This document shows, in pieces, positions 1 to 8,859 of a DNA stretch of 64,000 bases. The position numbers and the translations under genes were made by a program. The stretch comes from an uncultured Methanobacteriaceae archaeon (GTDB taxonomy: Archaea; Methanobacteriota; Methanobacteria; Methanobacteriales; Methanobacteriaceae). Every line of letters starts with the position of its first letter. The first letter of the stretch is position 1. Under the pieces are notes generated by a model. It was not told the DNA's origin and ran no database searches. It was given only the letters and a program-made list of their open reading frames with translations. The stretch spans positions 1 to 64,000 of the forward strand of contig CACZOU010000061.1 in assembly GCA_902782945.1 (NCBI GenBank), written 5' to 3'.

Positions 1-90
1 GCCCAACTAATGGAGGAAGCCCAACTAATGGAGGAAGCCCAACTAATGGAGGAAGCCCAACTAATGGAGGAAGCCCAACTAATGGAGGAG
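1..90 (+). repeat. 18-bp coding tandem repeat, five copies
   Basis: The unit CCAACTAATGGAGGAAGC recurs from base 3 with copies at 3, 21, 39, 57 and 75. The first four are identical and the fifth changes in its last codons. It encodes PTNGGS. Such perfect nucleotide identity suggests recent slippage or recombination, so the copy number probably varies between strains. The array may extend left of the window. Confidence 0.9.
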
Positions 91-380
91 GCTCATCAGT
101 AATAACACAACAAGACCCAAATGATCCAAATGTTCCACACATTCTACCAGATACTTATAATACCAAAGTAATCACAGTAGATCAAGCATATCAATTCATA
201 ATAAAAGAACCAACACACGCAAAGATAGATAAAAACAGTGCCACAATACTTGATACAGATGATGGTAAATGGGTTAAATTTGACGCAACAGATGATACAA
301 CACATGCTAAAATAGAAGTATATGTTCCTTTAGAACCAGCAAGAAAACAAGTATGGTACCGAAATGATGATGCGGACTAA
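1..380 (+). CDS. C-terminal part of a surface-type protein with PTNGGS repeats (partial)
   Basis: The reading frame is open from the left edge (first full codon at base 3) to TAA at 378-380. It begins with four exact copies of the hexapeptide PTNGGS and a fifth that runs into a Gly/Ser stretch. About 95 residues follow, with no recognised domain, ending in WYRNDDAD. The repeat resembles the flexible stalks or linkers of archaeal cell-wall or adhesin-like proteins, but no anchor, transmembrane segment or signal is visible in this fragment, so the function is unknown. A phrase THAKI occurs twice in the tail about 30 residues apart, which may mark a small internal duplication. The start lies outside the window. 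Confidence 0.7.
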   Translation, partial: PTNGGSPTNGGSPTNGGSPTNGGSPTNGGGSSVITQQDPNDPNVPHILPDTYNTKVITVDQAYQFIIKEPTHAKIDKNSATILDTDDGKWVKFDATDDTTHAKIEVYVPLEPARKQVWYRNDDAD

Positions 381-384
381 AATA

Positions 385-419
385 AGAAAGGTATTTCCTC
401 AAGGATACCTTCTTTTTTA
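385..419 (+). terminator. Hairpin plus T-tract terminator after the surface-protein gene
   Basis: A perfect 7-bp stem AAGGTAT (388-394) / ATACCTT (405-411), with further CC/GG pairing possible in the loop, is followed at once by a run of T residues (413-418). It begins 8 bases after the stop codon of the partial gene. Confidence 0.65.
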
Positions 420-639
420 CACTATTAACAGTAAAAATCATAAAATAATTCCTATAGGATACATTTTAAGATAAGATAATATTATTATTGAGATTAAAAT
501 AGAAGAAATAAGATAAATATTAAAAAAATAATTTCTTTTCTAATACATCTCAAATTAAAAACTTTTTTTATTCAATAAAAGAAACTTAAATCAATACCCA
601 CATAATAACAAATTTAATTTTAAACTAATTTTTTATTTA

Positions 640-1806
640 ATGATTAAAATGATAATTAATGCAGATTTACATGTACATAGTAAATACTCTATGGCTACAT
701 CAAAAAATATGAACCCAGAAACTATGGCAATTGAATCCGTTAAAAAAGGTTTAAATCTCGTGGCAACTGGAGATGCTTTTCATTCAAAATGGCTAAAAGA
801 ACTAGAAGATTCATTAATAGAAATAGATGATACAGGAATTTACAAAACGAATGACAATATAGCACCAAATAATACCAAATTTATAACAACCACAGAACTA
901 GAAGATAATCATAGAATACATCATCTACTTATAATACCATCCATAGAAGTAGCATGGCAAATGAGAGATGAATTCACTGTGAAGAATATGGATTCAGATG
1001 GCCGACCAAAAATCAGAATGAATGGAGCAGAAATAATGGACATAGCCCGTGAATATGATTGTATAATAGGACCCGCCCATATATTTACACCATGGACAGG
1101 ATTATATAAAGAATATGATTCAATAATGGAATGTTATGATGATAAACCTGACTTTGTAGAACTAGGATTATCTAGTGATTCAGATTTAGCAGATACAATC
1201 GAAGAATTATGGGATTACACATTTTTAACAAACTCTGATTCTCATTCTCCATGGCCTCATAGAATAGGAAGAGAATTTAATAAAATGGAATTAGATGAAT
1301 TATCCTATAATGGATTACGTAAATCAATAAAAGATAATAATATTATAGAAAACTATGGTTTTGATCCACGTATGGGAAAATATCATGAAACAGGCTGTAT
1401 TCAATGTCATAAAATATATAATATACATGATGCAATGGCTAGAAATATGAAATGTACCTGCGGTGGTAGAATCAAGAAGGGCGTGAAGGGTAGAATTCAA
1501 GAACTAGCATCATATGATACACCTCAGCATCCAAGTAATCGTCCACCATACCAATATCTGCTTCCATTATCAGAACTGCTAAGTACTGTGCATGATAAAG
1601 GCGTTACAACAAAATATGTGCAAACACGATATGACAATCTTCTAAAACAATTTGGAAATGAAATTGAGGTTCTTCTTAATACTCCGATTGAATCTATAGA
1701 AAAAGTTGACCCATTATTATCTAAGGTTATAAATTCATATAGAAATAATGGTTTAAATGTGAATCCTGGTCGTGGAGGCCAATATGGTACTGTTGAATAT
1801 AATTAA
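640..1806 (+). CDS. PHP-domain phosphoesterase-like protein
   Basis: A 388-residue protein of the PHP (polymerase and histidinol phosphatase) superfamily. The N-terminus shows the metal-binding motif DLHVHSKYS, followed by a central GPAHIFTPW motif and a later NSDSHSPWPHR motif, all typical of the archaeal PHP conserved-protein family. A CxxC...CxC cluster at about residues 257-278 (GCIQCHKIY ... KCTCGGR) resembles a zinc ribbon, which is usual in this family. The C-terminus ends in a Gly-rich GRGGQYGT stretch. The substrate is unknown; family members are annotated only as putative phosphoesterases or nucleic-acid enzymes. No strong ribosome-binding site is visible, and the in-frame ATG at 649 is an alternative start. 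Confidence 0.8.
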   Translation: MIKMIINADLHVHSKYSMATSKNMNPETMAIESVKKGLNLVATGDAFHSKWLKELEDSLIEIDDTGIYKTNDNIAPNNTKFITTTELEDNHRIHHLLIIPSIEVAWQMRDEFTVKNMDSDGRPKIRMNGAEIMDIAREYDCIIGPAHIFTPWTGLYKEYDSIMECYDDKPDFVELGLSSDSDLADTIEELWDYTFLTNSDSHSPWPHRIGREFNKMELDELSYNGLRKSIKDNNIIENYGFDPRMGKYHETGCIQCHKIYNIHDAMARNMKCTCGGRIKKGVKGRIQELASYDTPQHPSNRPPYQYLLPLSELLSTVHDKGVTTKYVQTRYDNLLKQFGNEIEVLLNTPIESIEKVDPLLSKVINSYRNNGLNVNPGRGGQYGTVEYN

Positions 1807-1844
1807 ATAATAATTATACAAAACTAGTTATTCTCTTTTTTTAA

Positions 1845-1919
1845 CGGATTTGGGGGGATTTGAACCCCCGGTCTCCAGATTAGGAGTCTGGTGCCCTATC
1901 CAGACTAGGCTACAAACCC
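1845..1919 (-). tRNA. tRNA-Arg(CCT)
   Basis: Read on the minus strand this folds as a cloverleaf. The acceptor stem is GGGTTTG/CAAATCC (one GT pair), the anticodon arm is CCAGA-CTCCTAA-TCTGG with anticodon CCT, and the T arm is GGGGG-TTCAAAT-CCCCC. No intron is seen. The 3' CCA is not encoded; the discriminator base is G. It lies just upstream (on the minus strand) of no gene and is followed about 95 bases away by a second tRNA-Arg. Confidence 0.95.
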
Positions 1920-2012
1920 ATTTACTAAATAATATAATTAATTTATAAATAATTTATAATAATAAAATAATTCTAAAAAAAAAGTTATATATTGTTTGGA
2001 TTTAATTTTTAG

Positions 2013-2087
<75 letters not shown>

Positions 2088-2201
2088 TTGTTATAAAAAA
2101 AACGTATTACTATTATTACTATCTTTAGTTCATTCTTTTTATAGTTTACTATTATGGTATTATAAAAAATAAAAATTAAACTAAAAAAAATTAAATTTAG
2201 T

Positions 2202-2312
2202 TTATTCTATTGAACTACCCATTGCTTGACCAATTAAAGTAATGACTACAAAACCAATGATAAAGAAGATTAGAATAGTTACATAATCCATGTTAAACAT
2301 TGCTAATTCCAT
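2202..2312 (-). CDS. 36-residue single-pass membrane peptide
   Basis: A small open frame too short for usual gene calls: ATG at 2312, TAA at 2202-2204, 36 residues. A good ribosome-binding site (TTAAGGAGTT) lies 7 to 8 bases upstream. The N-terminus is MELAMFNMDY, then about 18 hydrophobic residues (VTILIFFIIGFVVITLIG) form one membrane helix, then the polar tail QAMGSSIE. I do not recognise the family. It lies between the tRNA pair and the PAC2 gene, on the same strand as both. The clear ribosome-binding site and clean one-helix layout support a real gene. Confidence 0.65.
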   Translation of the reverse strand: MELAMFNMDYVTILIFFIIGFVVITLIGQAMGSSIE

Positions 2313-2539
2313 GATTTTAACTCCTTAATTTTTTTATGAAAAATAAAATCTTTCCTCGGTAAAGTACTTCTTAGACAGTACTGTATTATATTAATATATA
2401 TACCTATTTTTACTATTTATAATTTTAGTCCATATGAAAGACTATGAGTTTATACTGGAAAATAGGATAAATTCTGTAATTTTATAGTTACTATACGCAT
2501 ATATAACAAAAAATATAGGAAAGGGTTATTTTACTTTTT

Positions 2540-3319
2540 TTATCCAATATAACGTAAATCCTCACTAGGTTTAGATACTTGTGGTTCCATTCCTACCTGT
2601 CCGAATTGAGGATTATGGGATAATCTTTTAAGTGTGTCTTCAACTTGTTCATTAAGCTCTTCAAGATCTATTTGGAAGTTTAATAATTCAAATAAGACTA
2701 GTAAAACTTCTTTACCAGCACTAGGGTCTACATAAAATCCTGGTGTTTCACCCATAAGACATGCTGCATCAATGCCTTTTTCTTCACCGTAATATAGTAA
2801 TAATCCTGATGCTCCTACTATTGCTCCGCCTTCATCCTTTCTTAGTTCTGCATTGTCAATTTCTAGTATTTCATCAATTAATTCTTTATTATTACCTGCA
2901 ACAACTACTCTGCTTTTTTCTATCATTTCACCAGTGCCAAGTCCACCTAGGGTAAATATCTTCTGTACACCTAGATCCTCGAAGTAATTAATTAATAATT
3001 TGGAGATTGCTATTTGACCTTCAAAATCGGATCCCTGAGAGTTTCCTGTTAATAATATTATATCTTGATTATTTTCTCCGAAATCTTTAATATAATAAAA
3101 CTCGTTTTTCATATGTTCTATTAGTCCATCTTTTTTCATTGTAACCTGAGGTGGGAAATAGTCTGATTGAAGTTCTGCGAATTTAGTAGCATCCATTTGT
3201 TTTATTATTTGATCAACCACTATTTTTCCTACAAATCCTATTCCTGGTAATCCTTCTAGCACTATTGGATTTTCTAGGTCTACTTCCTCAATTTCTTTTA
3301 TTCTATTTTTGTTATCCAA
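2540..3319 (-). CDS. PAC2-family proteasome assembly chaperone-like protein
   Basis: A 259-residue PAC2-family protein. The conserved N-terminal signature is visible (PIVLEGLPGIGFVGKIV), as are the family's TLGGLGTGE and GASGLLLYYGEEKG motifs. Archaeal members are homologous to eukaryotic proteasome assembly chaperone 2, but their role in archaea is only inferred. The start is TTG at 3317-3319, chosen because GGGGG lies upstream at good spacing and no ATG is in frame nearby. The gene follows nop10 by 29 bases and probably shares its transcript. The C-terminal helix region is rich in Leu, Glu and Gln. Confidence 0.85.
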   Translation of the reverse strand: MDNKNRIKEIEEVDLENPIVLEGLPGIGFVGKIVVDQIIKQMDATKFAELQSDYFPPQVTMKKDGLIEHMKNEFYYIKDFGENNQDIILLTGNSQGSDFEGQIAISKLLINYFEDLGVQKIFTLGGLGTGEMIEKSRVVVAGNNKELIDEILEIDNAELRKDEGGAIVGASGLLLYYGEEKGIDAACLMGETPGFYVDPSAGKEVLLVLFELLNFQIDLEELNEQVEDTLKRLSHNPQFGQVGMEPQVSKPSEDLRYIG

Positions 3320-3348
3320 TGAATAACCCCCTTTTTTTATGTTTTATC

Positions 3349-3513
3349 TTATTCCATCTGTTGTTTTTTTAGAAGACGTCTATATTTACCATATTTATCT
3401 TGTGGTGAGTATCTTGCTGGGAAGATTACTCCGGTTTTTACATTACACTCTGGACAAATATCTTGTAGAGTATATTCTCCACATTTTTTACATCGTTTCA
3501 TTTGAAATTTCAT
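3349..3513 (-). CDS. nop10: Nop10, H/ACA ribonucleoprotein subunit
   Basis: A 54-residue protein, short enough to be missed by a length cutoff. It has the Nop10 zinc ribbon, MKRCKKCGEYTL near the N-terminus and CPECNVKTG after it, then the conserved PARYSPQDKYGKYRR segment that binds the Cbf5 catalytic subunit. It is a core protein of H/ACA guide RNPs that make pseudouridine in rRNA. It sits between the MetX-like hydrolase and the PAC2 gene. In many archaea nop10 directly follows the aIF2-alpha gene, so the hydrolase between them here looks inserted. Confidence 0.93.
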   Translation of the reverse strand: MKFQMKRCKKCGEYTLQDICPECNVKTGVIFPARYSPQDKYGKYRRLLKKQQME

Positions 3514-3600
3514 ACTGTTATATTATATATTTTTTATCTAATATTATATTTTATTAGATAATATTGATAATTATTCTTATTATTGTTTGTCAATGCAAAT

Positions 3601-3620
3601 TTACACTTGAAATATACGTC
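3601..3620 (-). other. Isolated origin-recognition-type box
   Basis: TTACACTTGAAATATACGTC is an exact match to the 20-base pattern shared by the boxes of the replication origin near 53 kb (reverse orientation relative to the left array there). It lies in the 150-bp gap upstream of nop10, 50 kb from the origin. The core matches the Cdc6-binding 13-mer known from Methanothermobacter. See findings. Confidence 0.7.
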
Positions 3621-3663
3621 TTTAATTAATATAATTATTTTAGTTATATATGTGGTAAATGTT

Positions 3664-4647
3664 CTATTCTTTAAACTGTGACATGAATTCAACTATCTCT
3701 GGTTCAATTTTTATTAACTCAGAGGATCCAACATGTCCCATATATGAATTAAAACATACAAGTGTTGAATTTTTTATCAATGCATGCATAGGAATAGCAT
3801 CAAGCTCCGGAGGGAAATACTGGTCCTCATAAATACCAATAATCAATGTAGGTACACATATATCTGAAACAATAGAAGACAAATCATAATTCATAGATGC
3901 AACATTTCTATAATAAGCATCCAATACATCCTCCATTGAATCCTCCTCTGCAAACTCATCCATATACTTATTAATATCAGATATGGATTGGTCCATATAA
4001 AACTGTCTTGAAAGACCAAAGGAATACATTGATTTACTAGCCATCTTCAAAGACCTCTTACAATCCCCCGTAATATTACCCCCATTAAAATCAGGGTCAG
4101 ATGTAATAATATCATTCATAACCTTACTAATAACATAATTCTGACCACCAACCTTATAACTACTTACAAGAGATATAAGAAAATCAATACTATCTGGATA
4201 AATAGTAGCCCATGTAACAGCCTCAAATCCACCCATAGAATTACCTATTAAACCAAGTGGATGAGTAATATTCAAACACTCCTCCAAGAACTGCCTATTA
4301 AAATTAACCATATCTAAAACACCATACTCAGGATAATCATTATTTAATCCAGAAGTACTCGGACTACTACTACCTGGAGTACCAAGAGTAGATAAAGAAA
4401 CGAAATAATAATCATCTAAACTAAGAGGCTTACCCTCAACAAGCATTGAACTTATCCTATTGATAGAAGAATAATTACCAGTAGTTCCATGGAAATAAAT
4501 AATAGCATTACATATCTTGCCATCTGCATCATATCGAGGTGTACCTAATGTTATATATTCAACAATCTGATTTTCTAATATTCTACCATTAATAAATTCA
4601 AAACTCTTCAAAGTATAATAATTTGGTTTTATGGATTTAATGTCCAT
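3664..4647 (-). CDS. Alpha/beta hydrolase related to homoserine O-acetyltransferase (MetX-like)
   Basis: A 327-residue alpha/beta hydrolase. The oxyanion region (YFHGTTGNYSS), the nucleophile elbow GNSMGG (Ser at about 139), the acid in GIYEDQYFPP and the catalytic His in YMGHVGSSE are all present in the order seen in MetX-type acyltransferases. True MetX enzymes transfer an acetyl or succinyl group to homoserine, but the motif detail here is not enough to assign that substrate. A strong GGAGG lies upstream of ATG 4647. It separates aif2a from nop10, which are usually adjacent in archaea, so it is likely an insertion into a conserved translation cluster. No methionine-pathway neighbour is present. 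Confidence 0.75.
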   Translation of the reverse strand: MDIKSIKPNYYTLKSFEFINGRILENQIVEYITLGTPRYDADGKICNAIIYFHGTTGNYSSINRISSMLVEGKPLSLDDYYFVSLSTLGTPGSSSPSTSGLNNDYPEYGVLDMVNFNRQFLEECLNITHPLGLIGNSMGGFEAVTWATIYPDSIDFLISLVSSYKVGGQNYVISKVMNDIITSDPDFNGGNITGDCKRSLKMASKSMYSFGLSRQFYMDQSISDINKYMDEFAEEDSMEDVLDAYYRNVASMNYDLSSIVSDICVPTLIIGIYEDQYFPPELDAIPMHALIKNSTLVCFNSYMGHVGSSELIKIEPEIVEFMSQFKE

Positions 4648-4815
4648 ATTATAATCCTCCCATTTATCTGAAAAATAAATAATTTTCTATTAAATATTAA
4701 TATGTAAATGATTAATTATTTAACACTACTATTTGAAAATAAGTTGTGATTAATAATATTAAAAAAATTATATAAAAAAAGTATAATTGTGACAAGAATA
4801 ATTAGAAGAACCTAA

Positions 4816-5598
4816 TTATTCATCTAATTCACGATGGAAACTACCTTGTCCATCATTATCTTCAACTATTGCCACACATTTATCCGCTGATTCACTAAGG
4901 ATTTTTTCAGCTGTTGGGTAATCTTCTGCAGTTACCATGACCCTGTATTTTGGAGCTCCTACACATTGAACTTCCACATTATCTGCTTCAATAGCAAGTA
5001 ATGCTTCCTTAATAATTTCAACACCATTAGGTTTGTATGAAGTTAAATCTACATATCCTGTAATCTGTACTTCTGGTGTAGAAATATTCTTTTTAGCTAC
5101 TTCTGTTATTGCTTTTGCCCACTCAGGTTCAATATCAATGTTTAAGAGGACATCTTCTCCTTCATCAGAAGCTAATTCAAAACCTTCATATAAATCTCCA
5201 AATTCATCCATAATCAGATATCCTACTTCATCATATGCCTCATCTAGTGATTTATTTAATGATTTAGCTGAGATTTCTAGTAATTTCTCTGCTTTCTGTT
5301 CTATCTTCCATTGTTGCATCCTACGTGTTCTTTGATCTTCACGTATTCTTTTAAGAGATGCATCAACATGTCCTTTTTTTGGGTTAACTCTTAATACTCT
5401 TGCTACGATTTTCTGATTCTCTCTAACGTAGTCACGTATATTTTTTACCCATCCTGAGGATACTTCAGATATGTGAATAAAAGCCTCTTTTCCTTCATAT
5501 TCCTCTAGTTTAGCAAATGCACCATAGTTTAATACTTTGTGTACGGTTCCAACAATGAGATCACCTTCTTCAGGCCATTCTTTGTTCATTCTAACCAA
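4816..5598 (-). CDS. eif2a: Translation initiation factor aIF2 alpha subunit
   Basis: About 260 residues. An N-terminal S1 domain ([20 protein letters not shown] ... [19 protein letters not shown]) is followed by the helical and C-terminal alpha-beta domains of aIF2-alpha. It forms the heterotrimer that carries initiator Met-tRNA to the ribosome. I choose TTG at 5596-5598 as the start: it gives [12 protein letters not shown], the usual archaeal N-terminus, and AGGTGAT ends 4 bases upstream. ATG at 5589 (three residues shorter) and GTG at 5607 are possible. It lies downstream of rps27e in the conserved rpl44e-rps27e-aif2a order. Confidence 0.95.
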   Translation of the reverse strand: MVRMNKEWPEEGDLIVGTVHKVLNYGAFAKLEEYEGKEAFIHISEVSSGWVKNIRDYVRENQKIVARVLRVNPKKGHVDASLKRIREDQRTRRMQQWKIEQKAEKLLEISAKSLNKSLDEAYDEVGYLIMDEFGDLYEGFELASDEGEDVLLNIDIEPEWAKAITEVAKKNISTPEVQITGYVDLTSYKPNGVEIIKEALLAIEADNVEVQCVGAPKYRVMVTAEDYPTAEKILSESADKCVAIVEDNDGQGSFHRELDE

Positions 5599-5638
5599 TA
5601 TTATCACCTGGATTTAGTAATCTATTATATCCACTTAC

Positions 5639-5818
5639 TTAGTGGTCAAGTACTTCAACTATTTGTGCATAGATTTTTGAACGTCCACCTTTTGGTTCGA
5701 CTAATGTTTTTCCACAAACTACACATTTTACTGTAGATGCTGCGTGGTCAAATATTATTTGGTGGTTTTCACAGTCTCCACATTTTACTTTTAAAAAGTT
5801 ACTTTCTTGTTTTGGCAT
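5639..5818 (-). CDS. rps27e: Ribosomal protein S27e
   Basis: A small-subunit protein with the S27e zinc finger, [12 protein letters not shown] followed by [10 protein letters not shown]. Start at ATG 5818 (MPKQESNF, 59 residues) is favoured over the more upstream frame because GGAGG lies 8 bases before it. It sits between rpl44e and aif2a on one strand, the usual archaeal operon. Confidence 0.95.
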   Translation of the reverse strand: MPKQESNFLKVKCGDCENHQIIFDHAASTVKCVVCGKTLVEPKGGRSKIYAQIVEVLDH

Positions 5819-5967
5819 GTTTTGTTCCTCCACTTGAATTGTGTGATTATCTACTCTTGTAATTATCCGTTGATATTATTCTCCATATTCTAGTTAGTTA
5901 TCTTAAAAAAAGTATTTTAGAAAAAAAGAGAATAATAGATATTAATTTTTTAGATAATTAATGCTAT

Positions 5968-6252
5968 CTATTGTGATACAAATTCAACTTTTCCTGCACG
6001 GATATTTGTTGCTCTTTTTATGTGGGATTTTCCACATTCTTTACATTTGTATCTTAAATCTAATTTTTTAATTGGTTTACTTCCTGATGGTAAAGGCCTT
6101 GGGTAACCTCTGTAACCTGCGGTTACACGTCTGAACTGACGTTGACCCCATTTTAGCTCACTAGCTTTTCTTTTTTTAGATGTGTGTACTTCGTGTATTG
6201 TATGTTTTTTACATTTTGGACAGTATGTTCTTCGTTCTTTTGGCATTTTCAT
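5968..6252 (-). CDS. rpl44e: Ribosomal protein L44e
   Basis: A 94-residue large-subunit protein. The N-terminus [18 protein letters not shown] and the later YKCKECGK give the zinc-binding cysteines, and the basic middle ([16 protein letters not shown]) is the family's rRNA-binding stretch. GAGGTGA lies 7 bases upstream of ATG 6252. First gene of the L44e-S27e-aIF2-alpha cluster; the promoter should be in the 540-bp region upstream. Confidence 0.96.
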   Translation of the reverse strand: MKMPKERRTYCPKCKKHTIHEVHTSKKRKASELKWGQRQFRRVTAGYRGYPRPLPSGSKPIKKLDLRYKCKECGKSHIKRATNIRAGKVEFVSQ

Positions 6253-6790
6253 CTCTAATTCACCTCATGTTTTATATATAAAATAAATTATCCCCTTATT
6301 TTCTTTCTGTTGAAATAATTTTATTTTGTGATTGAAAATATATTTAAAGTAATGACAATCAGTCTTACTTCATTTATTATTTAATTTGTATAATTCCTTT
6401 GTTCCTTGGAATTTAGTATAATTTATTGAATTTAATTCAATAATTAAATAGAATGTAAATACGTTTTAATAATTAACCGTATTTTACTTGTTATACATCG
6501 TTCTAATTTATTAATTATTGCTTTGTATTGTTTAAATTATTTTTTACTCTGCTAATTAGCCTTAGATTCATGTATAATCATTGTTTTTCATTAAATCCTA
6601 ATTGTTCTCTAGTCATAGAACAATCAATAATTTATCTATATATTATTATGATATGAATACATATTTATAATTATTGTATCATCATCCCGTTATAACTAAG
6701 AGGGATATTTAAGCCCTAACATTCATGTATTCTAATTTCATATTTTTTACTAAAAAAAGTTATTTTGGAGGTGATGTTTACAGTAAAATT
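6253..6790. other. 538-bp intergenic region upstream of rpl44e
   Basis: I find no gene here. It should hold the rpl44e promoter (AT-rich, TATA-like stretches such as the one near 6345-6352 on the minus strand). It holds a perfect inverted repeat at 6601-6624, and a shorter GGG...CCC pair near 6692-6706. A T-rich and A-rich stretch near 6748-6760 follows the end of gins51. Confidence 0.5.
6601..6624. repeat. Perfect 8-bp inverted repeat
   Basis: ATTGTTCT (6601-6608) and AGAACAAT (6617-6624) are exact reverse complements around an 8-base spacer. It could be an operator or an RNA hairpin. No T-tract follows on either strand, so a terminator is less likely. Confidence 0.5.
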
Positions 6791-7753
6791 CTACCTTATT
6801 ACCTTAATTACTTCATTCTGTCTTAGTATTTTTACTATAGATCTTGGTAGTAATACTACATCCCTTACTTTGAATGGACCATACGTCTTTTCATTTTCAT
6901 CTAATATATCAGTAGTTACATCTTTTTTAAATTCTACTAGCTCTTCCTCATTATATTGTATTTGTGGTATTACCTCTGTTTCTTCTCGTTTATCTTCTGA
7001 TGTTACTTGTTTTTCTATTGTATTATCATGGATTTCTTCTTGTTTTTCTTCATCAGTATTTTGTAATGTTACTGTATCTGTCTGTGGAGGTGCTGGTGGT
7101 GTGAATGGTGTAGTAATATCTGTTTTTGGCTTTGATTTTACAGGATTGTTATTTTCATCCAGTAGTACGTCATCTGGTGCCTGTCCAAACATCATTGCTA
7201 TTTGACTTTCATCAAGTTTTGGTGGTGCTGGTTTACTTGTCTTCTCAGTTGTTGATTCTCTGGTAATTTCTTCATGTGGAGTTATTGTATCCTGCTTTTC
7301 TGGTTTTTTTACTTTCCTAGGTTTAAATCCTATTTTTGTTTCAGTATCTCTGTGTGGTTCAATGGATTCCATTAATCCTTCTCTATGTAATATTATTGTG
7401 TTTACTATGTCTTTGTATAATTTTTCTTCTTCTGGTGTTACATTGTATGGTATTTCTTCGTATAGTTCTGTGTCTTTTTTATATCCCTTAAAGATATCAT
7501 GTGATTTCTGAACATTTGATATTGCAGTAGTTATTATCTTAACTTCTCTTCTTTCACAGATTTCTACTGTTATTCTCTGTGCATCACGTAACTGATATGC
7601 TTCTAGAGATAGGGGATTTTTGTCTACTACTTCTAGTAATTGTTGTAGGTATTGGGATGCTTCATCATAAAAGGTATCTTCTATTTCTGATAGTGTTCCA
7701 GTAGTTCTTTCTTTCTTTTGTATATCTCTTAATCTTTGAAAAAAAGTATCCAC
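6791..7753 (-). CDS. gins51: GINS complex subunit Gins51
   Basis: A 320-residue archaeal Gins51. The N-terminal alpha-helical A domain covers about residues 1-125, followed by a long charged, Pro/Thr-rich linker (about 130-265) and the C-terminal B domain ending YGPFKVRDVVLLPRSIVKIL. The A-then-B order identifies Gins51 rather than Gins23. It works with MCM and a Cdc45/RecJ-like protein in the replicative helicase. Start is GTG at 7751-7753 with GGGG about 9 bases upstream; no in-frame ATG exists in the conserved N-terminus. It lies 66 bases downstream of pcn, the usual pairing. Confidence 0.88.
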   Translation of the reverse strand: MDTFFQRLRDIQKKERTTGTLSEIEDTFYDEASQYLQQLLEVVDKNPLSLEAYQLRDAQRITVEICERREVKIITTAISNVQKSHDIFKGYKKDTELYEEIPYNVTPEEEKLYKDIVNTIILHREGLMESIEPHRDTETKIGFKPRKVKKPEKQDTITPHEEITRESTTEKTSKPAPPKLDESQIAMMFGQAPDDVLLDENNNPVKSKPKTDITTPFTPPAPPQTDTVTLQNTDEEKQEEIHDNTIEKQVTSEDKREETEVIPQIQYNEEELVEFKKDVTTDILDENEKTYGPFKVRDVVLLPRSIVKILRQNEVIKVIR

Positions 7754-7819
7754 CTGTATTATCCCCTTTTTATTAAATTAATTATTCTATAAGTTATGAT
7801 ATGGTTTATTAGTAGAAGA

Positions 7820-8551
7820 TTATTCTTCTTCTATTCTTGGTGCTAATAAGAATGTTAATTTACCCTCATCATTTAATAGTTCTAATGTTAATGTTAATGG
7901 CATGTCATTTCCTAATGATATATATGTGTTATCTGCAAATTTTTCTGCTTTTAACATTTCTTTAATATTTTCTATTGCAAATATAGCTTTTACTGTTTCT
8001 GTTACTTTTTCACCGTGGAGGTATTCTACTTTTGCATCAGCGAAGTCTCCTACTGCTTCTAATGTAAGATTATCTTCATCTATTGTAAATGATACCCTGT
8101 CTGCTACTATTTCTATATCTTGTATTGTTTCTTTTAGTGTGCTTATAGGTACACTTATTGTTACAGGGTATTCTATTTCTGGTGGTGTTGGAGTATCATA
8201 TTCTAAATCTATGAGTTTTACTTTGAATGTCTTTTTAACTGCTCCTTCAAATGTTAATATGAGACTTCCTGCATCTACAGTTAATTCCATTACATCATCA
8301 GATTTTGATCTTTTTAGTACTTTCATTAATTCTTCTGTATCAAGATTTAGTTTAATTGGTTTGTCACATTCAAATATGTCAAATAAGCTTTCTTTTAATT
8401 CTAGGTGTACGTATGTTATGTGACTTCTATCAATTGCATTTAATCTAAGTCCATCTGAATCTACTTCTATTTGTACTTCGTCAACTATTGATGATATAGC
8501 ATCGAAACTGGTTTTAAAAATACCAGGATTACTTAATACTAGTTTAAACAC
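7820..8551 (-). CDS. pcn: Proliferating cell nuclear antigen (sliding clamp)
   Basis: A 243-residue clamp of normal archaeal length. Both PCNA folds are visible, with the conserved [20 protein letters not shown] stretch near residue 33, an interdomain connector region rich in acids and prolines around residues 118-130, and the C-terminal [12 protein letters not shown] tail that helps bind PIP boxes. It encircles DNA and tethers polymerases and nucleases. Start is GTG at 8549-8551 with GGAGAG upstream. It heads a two-gene unit with gins51. Confidence 0.96.
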   Translation of the reverse strand: MFKLVLSNPGIFKTSFDAISSIVDEVQIEVDSDGLRLNAIDRSHITYVHLELKESLFDIFECDKPIKLNLDTEELMKVLKRSKSDDVMELTVDAGSLILTFEGAVKKTFKVKLIDLEYDTPTPPEIEYPVTISVPISTLKETIQDIEIVADRVSFTIDEDNLTLEAVGDFADAKVEYLHGEKVTETVKAIFAIENIKEMLKAEKFADNTYISLGNDMPLTLTLELLNDEGKLTFLLAPRIEEE

Positions 8552-8859
8552 TGTGAAATACTCTCCTTTTTTTATTATGTTCTTTTTTATCTATTTTCTT
8601 TGGAAAATTAGATGACTTTTAATATTTTGATTATGTTTAAATTTTTGATATTTATGAATAATAAATTTTATGAATTTACATATTTGTGGATTTTATGCTG
8701 TAATGGTTATTAACCCAGTAATTTAATTAGTTTGATTAAATTTGAAAATTAAAAAATTAGAATTATCATTTATTATGAAATCATCAACTAAGATTAAACA
8801 TAGTGTATGATAAGTTGTTAGCTTTACTGATTATTTTTTTGGTGGTGAGTGTATTCAGG
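8552..8859. other. 308-bp intergenic region upstream of pcn
   Basis: No gene, tRNA or strong inverted repeat is seen. It presumably carries the pcn promoter at its left end and the 3' end of the membrane-protein gene at its right. Confidence 0.4.
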
